From Pratylenchus scribneri (Eukaryota; Nematoda; Chromadorea; Rhabditida; Pratylenchidae): DNA of 64,000 nt. Where the stretch lies: NCBI GenBank assembly GCA_030063045.1, contig JAQSEB010000049.1:1426001-1490000 (forward strand), given 5' to 3'. A program made the position numbers and the translations under genes. A model generated the notes under the pieces. It had not been told where the DNA came from, did not search any database, and saw only the letters and a list, made by a program, of their open reading frames with translations. Positions 63,701-64,000 of the stretch are shown here, in pieces; the first letter of the stretch is position 1; every line of letters starts with the position of its first letter.

Positions 63701-64000
63701 ATATATACCCAATATACCCAATTTAAGTATTTAAAAAATGGCAAATTTTAAATAAATCTCAAAATGGTCAAAATTAATAGAATTAATTTTTTTTAAAAAA
63801 TAATAAATTAAACTATTTATTGCAAATTTTAAAAATGCTTTTTCTCAAAATTTTGAATTTCACTTAATAGTTTTAATAATTCTATAAAAATGAATAGTTG
63901 TGGAAAAATATTTTTTATTTATTTTAATATCAAATAGGGAAAAGATTAAATGCAAAAAATTTCTATCCAAAATTGCTTCAAGGGAATTTTTGTCAAAATT
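57723..64000 (-). CDS. PAN/ZP transmembrane matrix protein (NOAH/NompA-like), 5' end outside window
   Basis: Exons visible (5' to 3'): 63548-63125, 62614-61788, 61558-61424, 60931-60595, 59921-59693, 59647-59605, 59132-58784, 57976-57841, 57786-57723 (TGA), all in phase; 847 codons here, with more upstream. PAN modules: start of one at VDYYELACSRIFF; another with HVNVRNLEQCQRICIQSKAF, HCATFAYSQKSRDC. A Thr-rich linker follows, then ZP-N (HAAAFCDSQGVNVTFRLIDG, YSGAVYAADRFTQCRLFVE, NWCNAQE, LFFFISCNYG), a Gln/Glu coiled segment (QQQVAQMEQQQQMQQEKK), ZP-C (KLKIVRNGMPVSNVYIGE, TFRVAECNATR, ICRGHC), an acidic/Gln-rich juxtamembrane region, a TM helix (LLILLMVMLFILAITALFVS) and a short cytoplasmic tail (CRRKNAR...). 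NompA and NOAH proteins of this architecture anchor cuticle to epithelium and sensory dendrites. Orthology is inferred. Confidence 0.85.
58060..58660 (+). repeat. AT-rich minisatellite in intron of the PAN/ZP gene
   Basis: Units of about 30-35 bp of the form AATTTGTGTTTTTAGGCAAA plus ATACATTTTAAATA are repeated with variable length, roughly 18 copies. A block of several units is itself duplicated (about 58,240-58,380 and 58,420-58,560). It sits between the juxtamembrane exon and the TM exon. Confidence 0.9.
60178..60470 (-). repeat. 25-bp minisatellite, inverted relative of the 51.2-kb array
   Basis: The unit AATTAAAAGTTTTCCGGAAA plus (A/G)ATT(C/T) occurs about 11 times. The reverse complement of the 24-bp unit at 51,200-52,447 is AAGTTTTCCGGAAAGATTTT plus AATT, so the two arrays are one family in opposite orientations. 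It lies in an intron of the PAN/ZP gene. Confidence 0.9.
61179..61243 (-). pseudogene. tRNA-like sequence, probably degenerate
   Basis: On the minus strand it starts GCCCGTATAGCTTAATTGGT and ends TAAGGGC, giving an acceptor stem with six of seven pairs. TAGCTTAATTGG is a good A box and AGTTCGAAC a B-box-like core. At 65 nt it is too short, and neither a proper anticodon stem-loop nor a paired T stem can be folded. It lies within an intron of the PAN/ZP gene. Confidence 0.4.
63549..64000 (-). other. Intron of the PAN/ZP gene at window edge
   Basis: AT-rich sequence upstream of the acceptor TTTTCAG at 63,549-63,550. No exon is visible before the window ends. Confidence 0.6.

Overview
The window looks like nuclear DNA of a nematode. 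It is AT-rich, the genes have many short introns, two genes have candidate trans-splice acceptors (TTTCAG or TTTTTAG) at or just before the ATG, and the gene set includes a LIN-1-type ETS factor and PAN/ZP apical-matrix proteins. Five of the 55 introns I could model are GC-AG. That high share is, to my knowledge, a trait reported for cyst nematodes and relatives, so a tylenchid plant parasite is a reasonable guess, but nothing in the sequence proves it.

Layout. 1-20,597 is a gene desert: AT-rich DNA alternating with C/T-rich, GC-elevated islands, one foldback element (13,504-13,864) and one hAT-type non-autonomous element with an internal 31-bp minisatellite (14,581-15,530). 20,598-28,184 (+) is a nine-exon LIN-1/ELK-type ETS transcription factor, followed by a 3'UTR intron that holds a large palindrome. 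32,159-33,547 (+) and 38,188-39,226 (+) are two small secreted-protein genes, separated by repeats and a second hAT-type element (35,029-35,531). 41,048-49,628 (-) is an 18-exon PAN-PAN-ZP protein (LET-653-like) with a mucin-like stretch between the two ZP halves. A roughly 50-copy 24-bp minisatellite (51.2-52.45 kb) and a TIR element come next.

53,212-57,960 is the most unusual part. A tandem segmental duplication carries two minus-strand genes that share flanks and their last two exons but differ in the body. One is a MATH-BTB (SPOP-like) protein. The other is a complete guanylate kinase whose reading frame splices into the BTB gene's C-terminal region and transmembrane tail. Between them lies a relic of the 3' end of the next gene, a PAN/ZP transmembrane protein (NOAH/NompA-like) at 57,723 to beyond 64,000 (-).

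Functional links: the two ZP/PAN proteins probably build apical extracellular matrix or cuticle, and LIN-1 is a classical ERK-regulated factor in vulval and epithelial fate. The small secreted proteins are unassigned. All gene models were spliced by hand from phase-consistent junctions; exon edges are believed accurate to about 1 base, but no transcript or database evidence was available.
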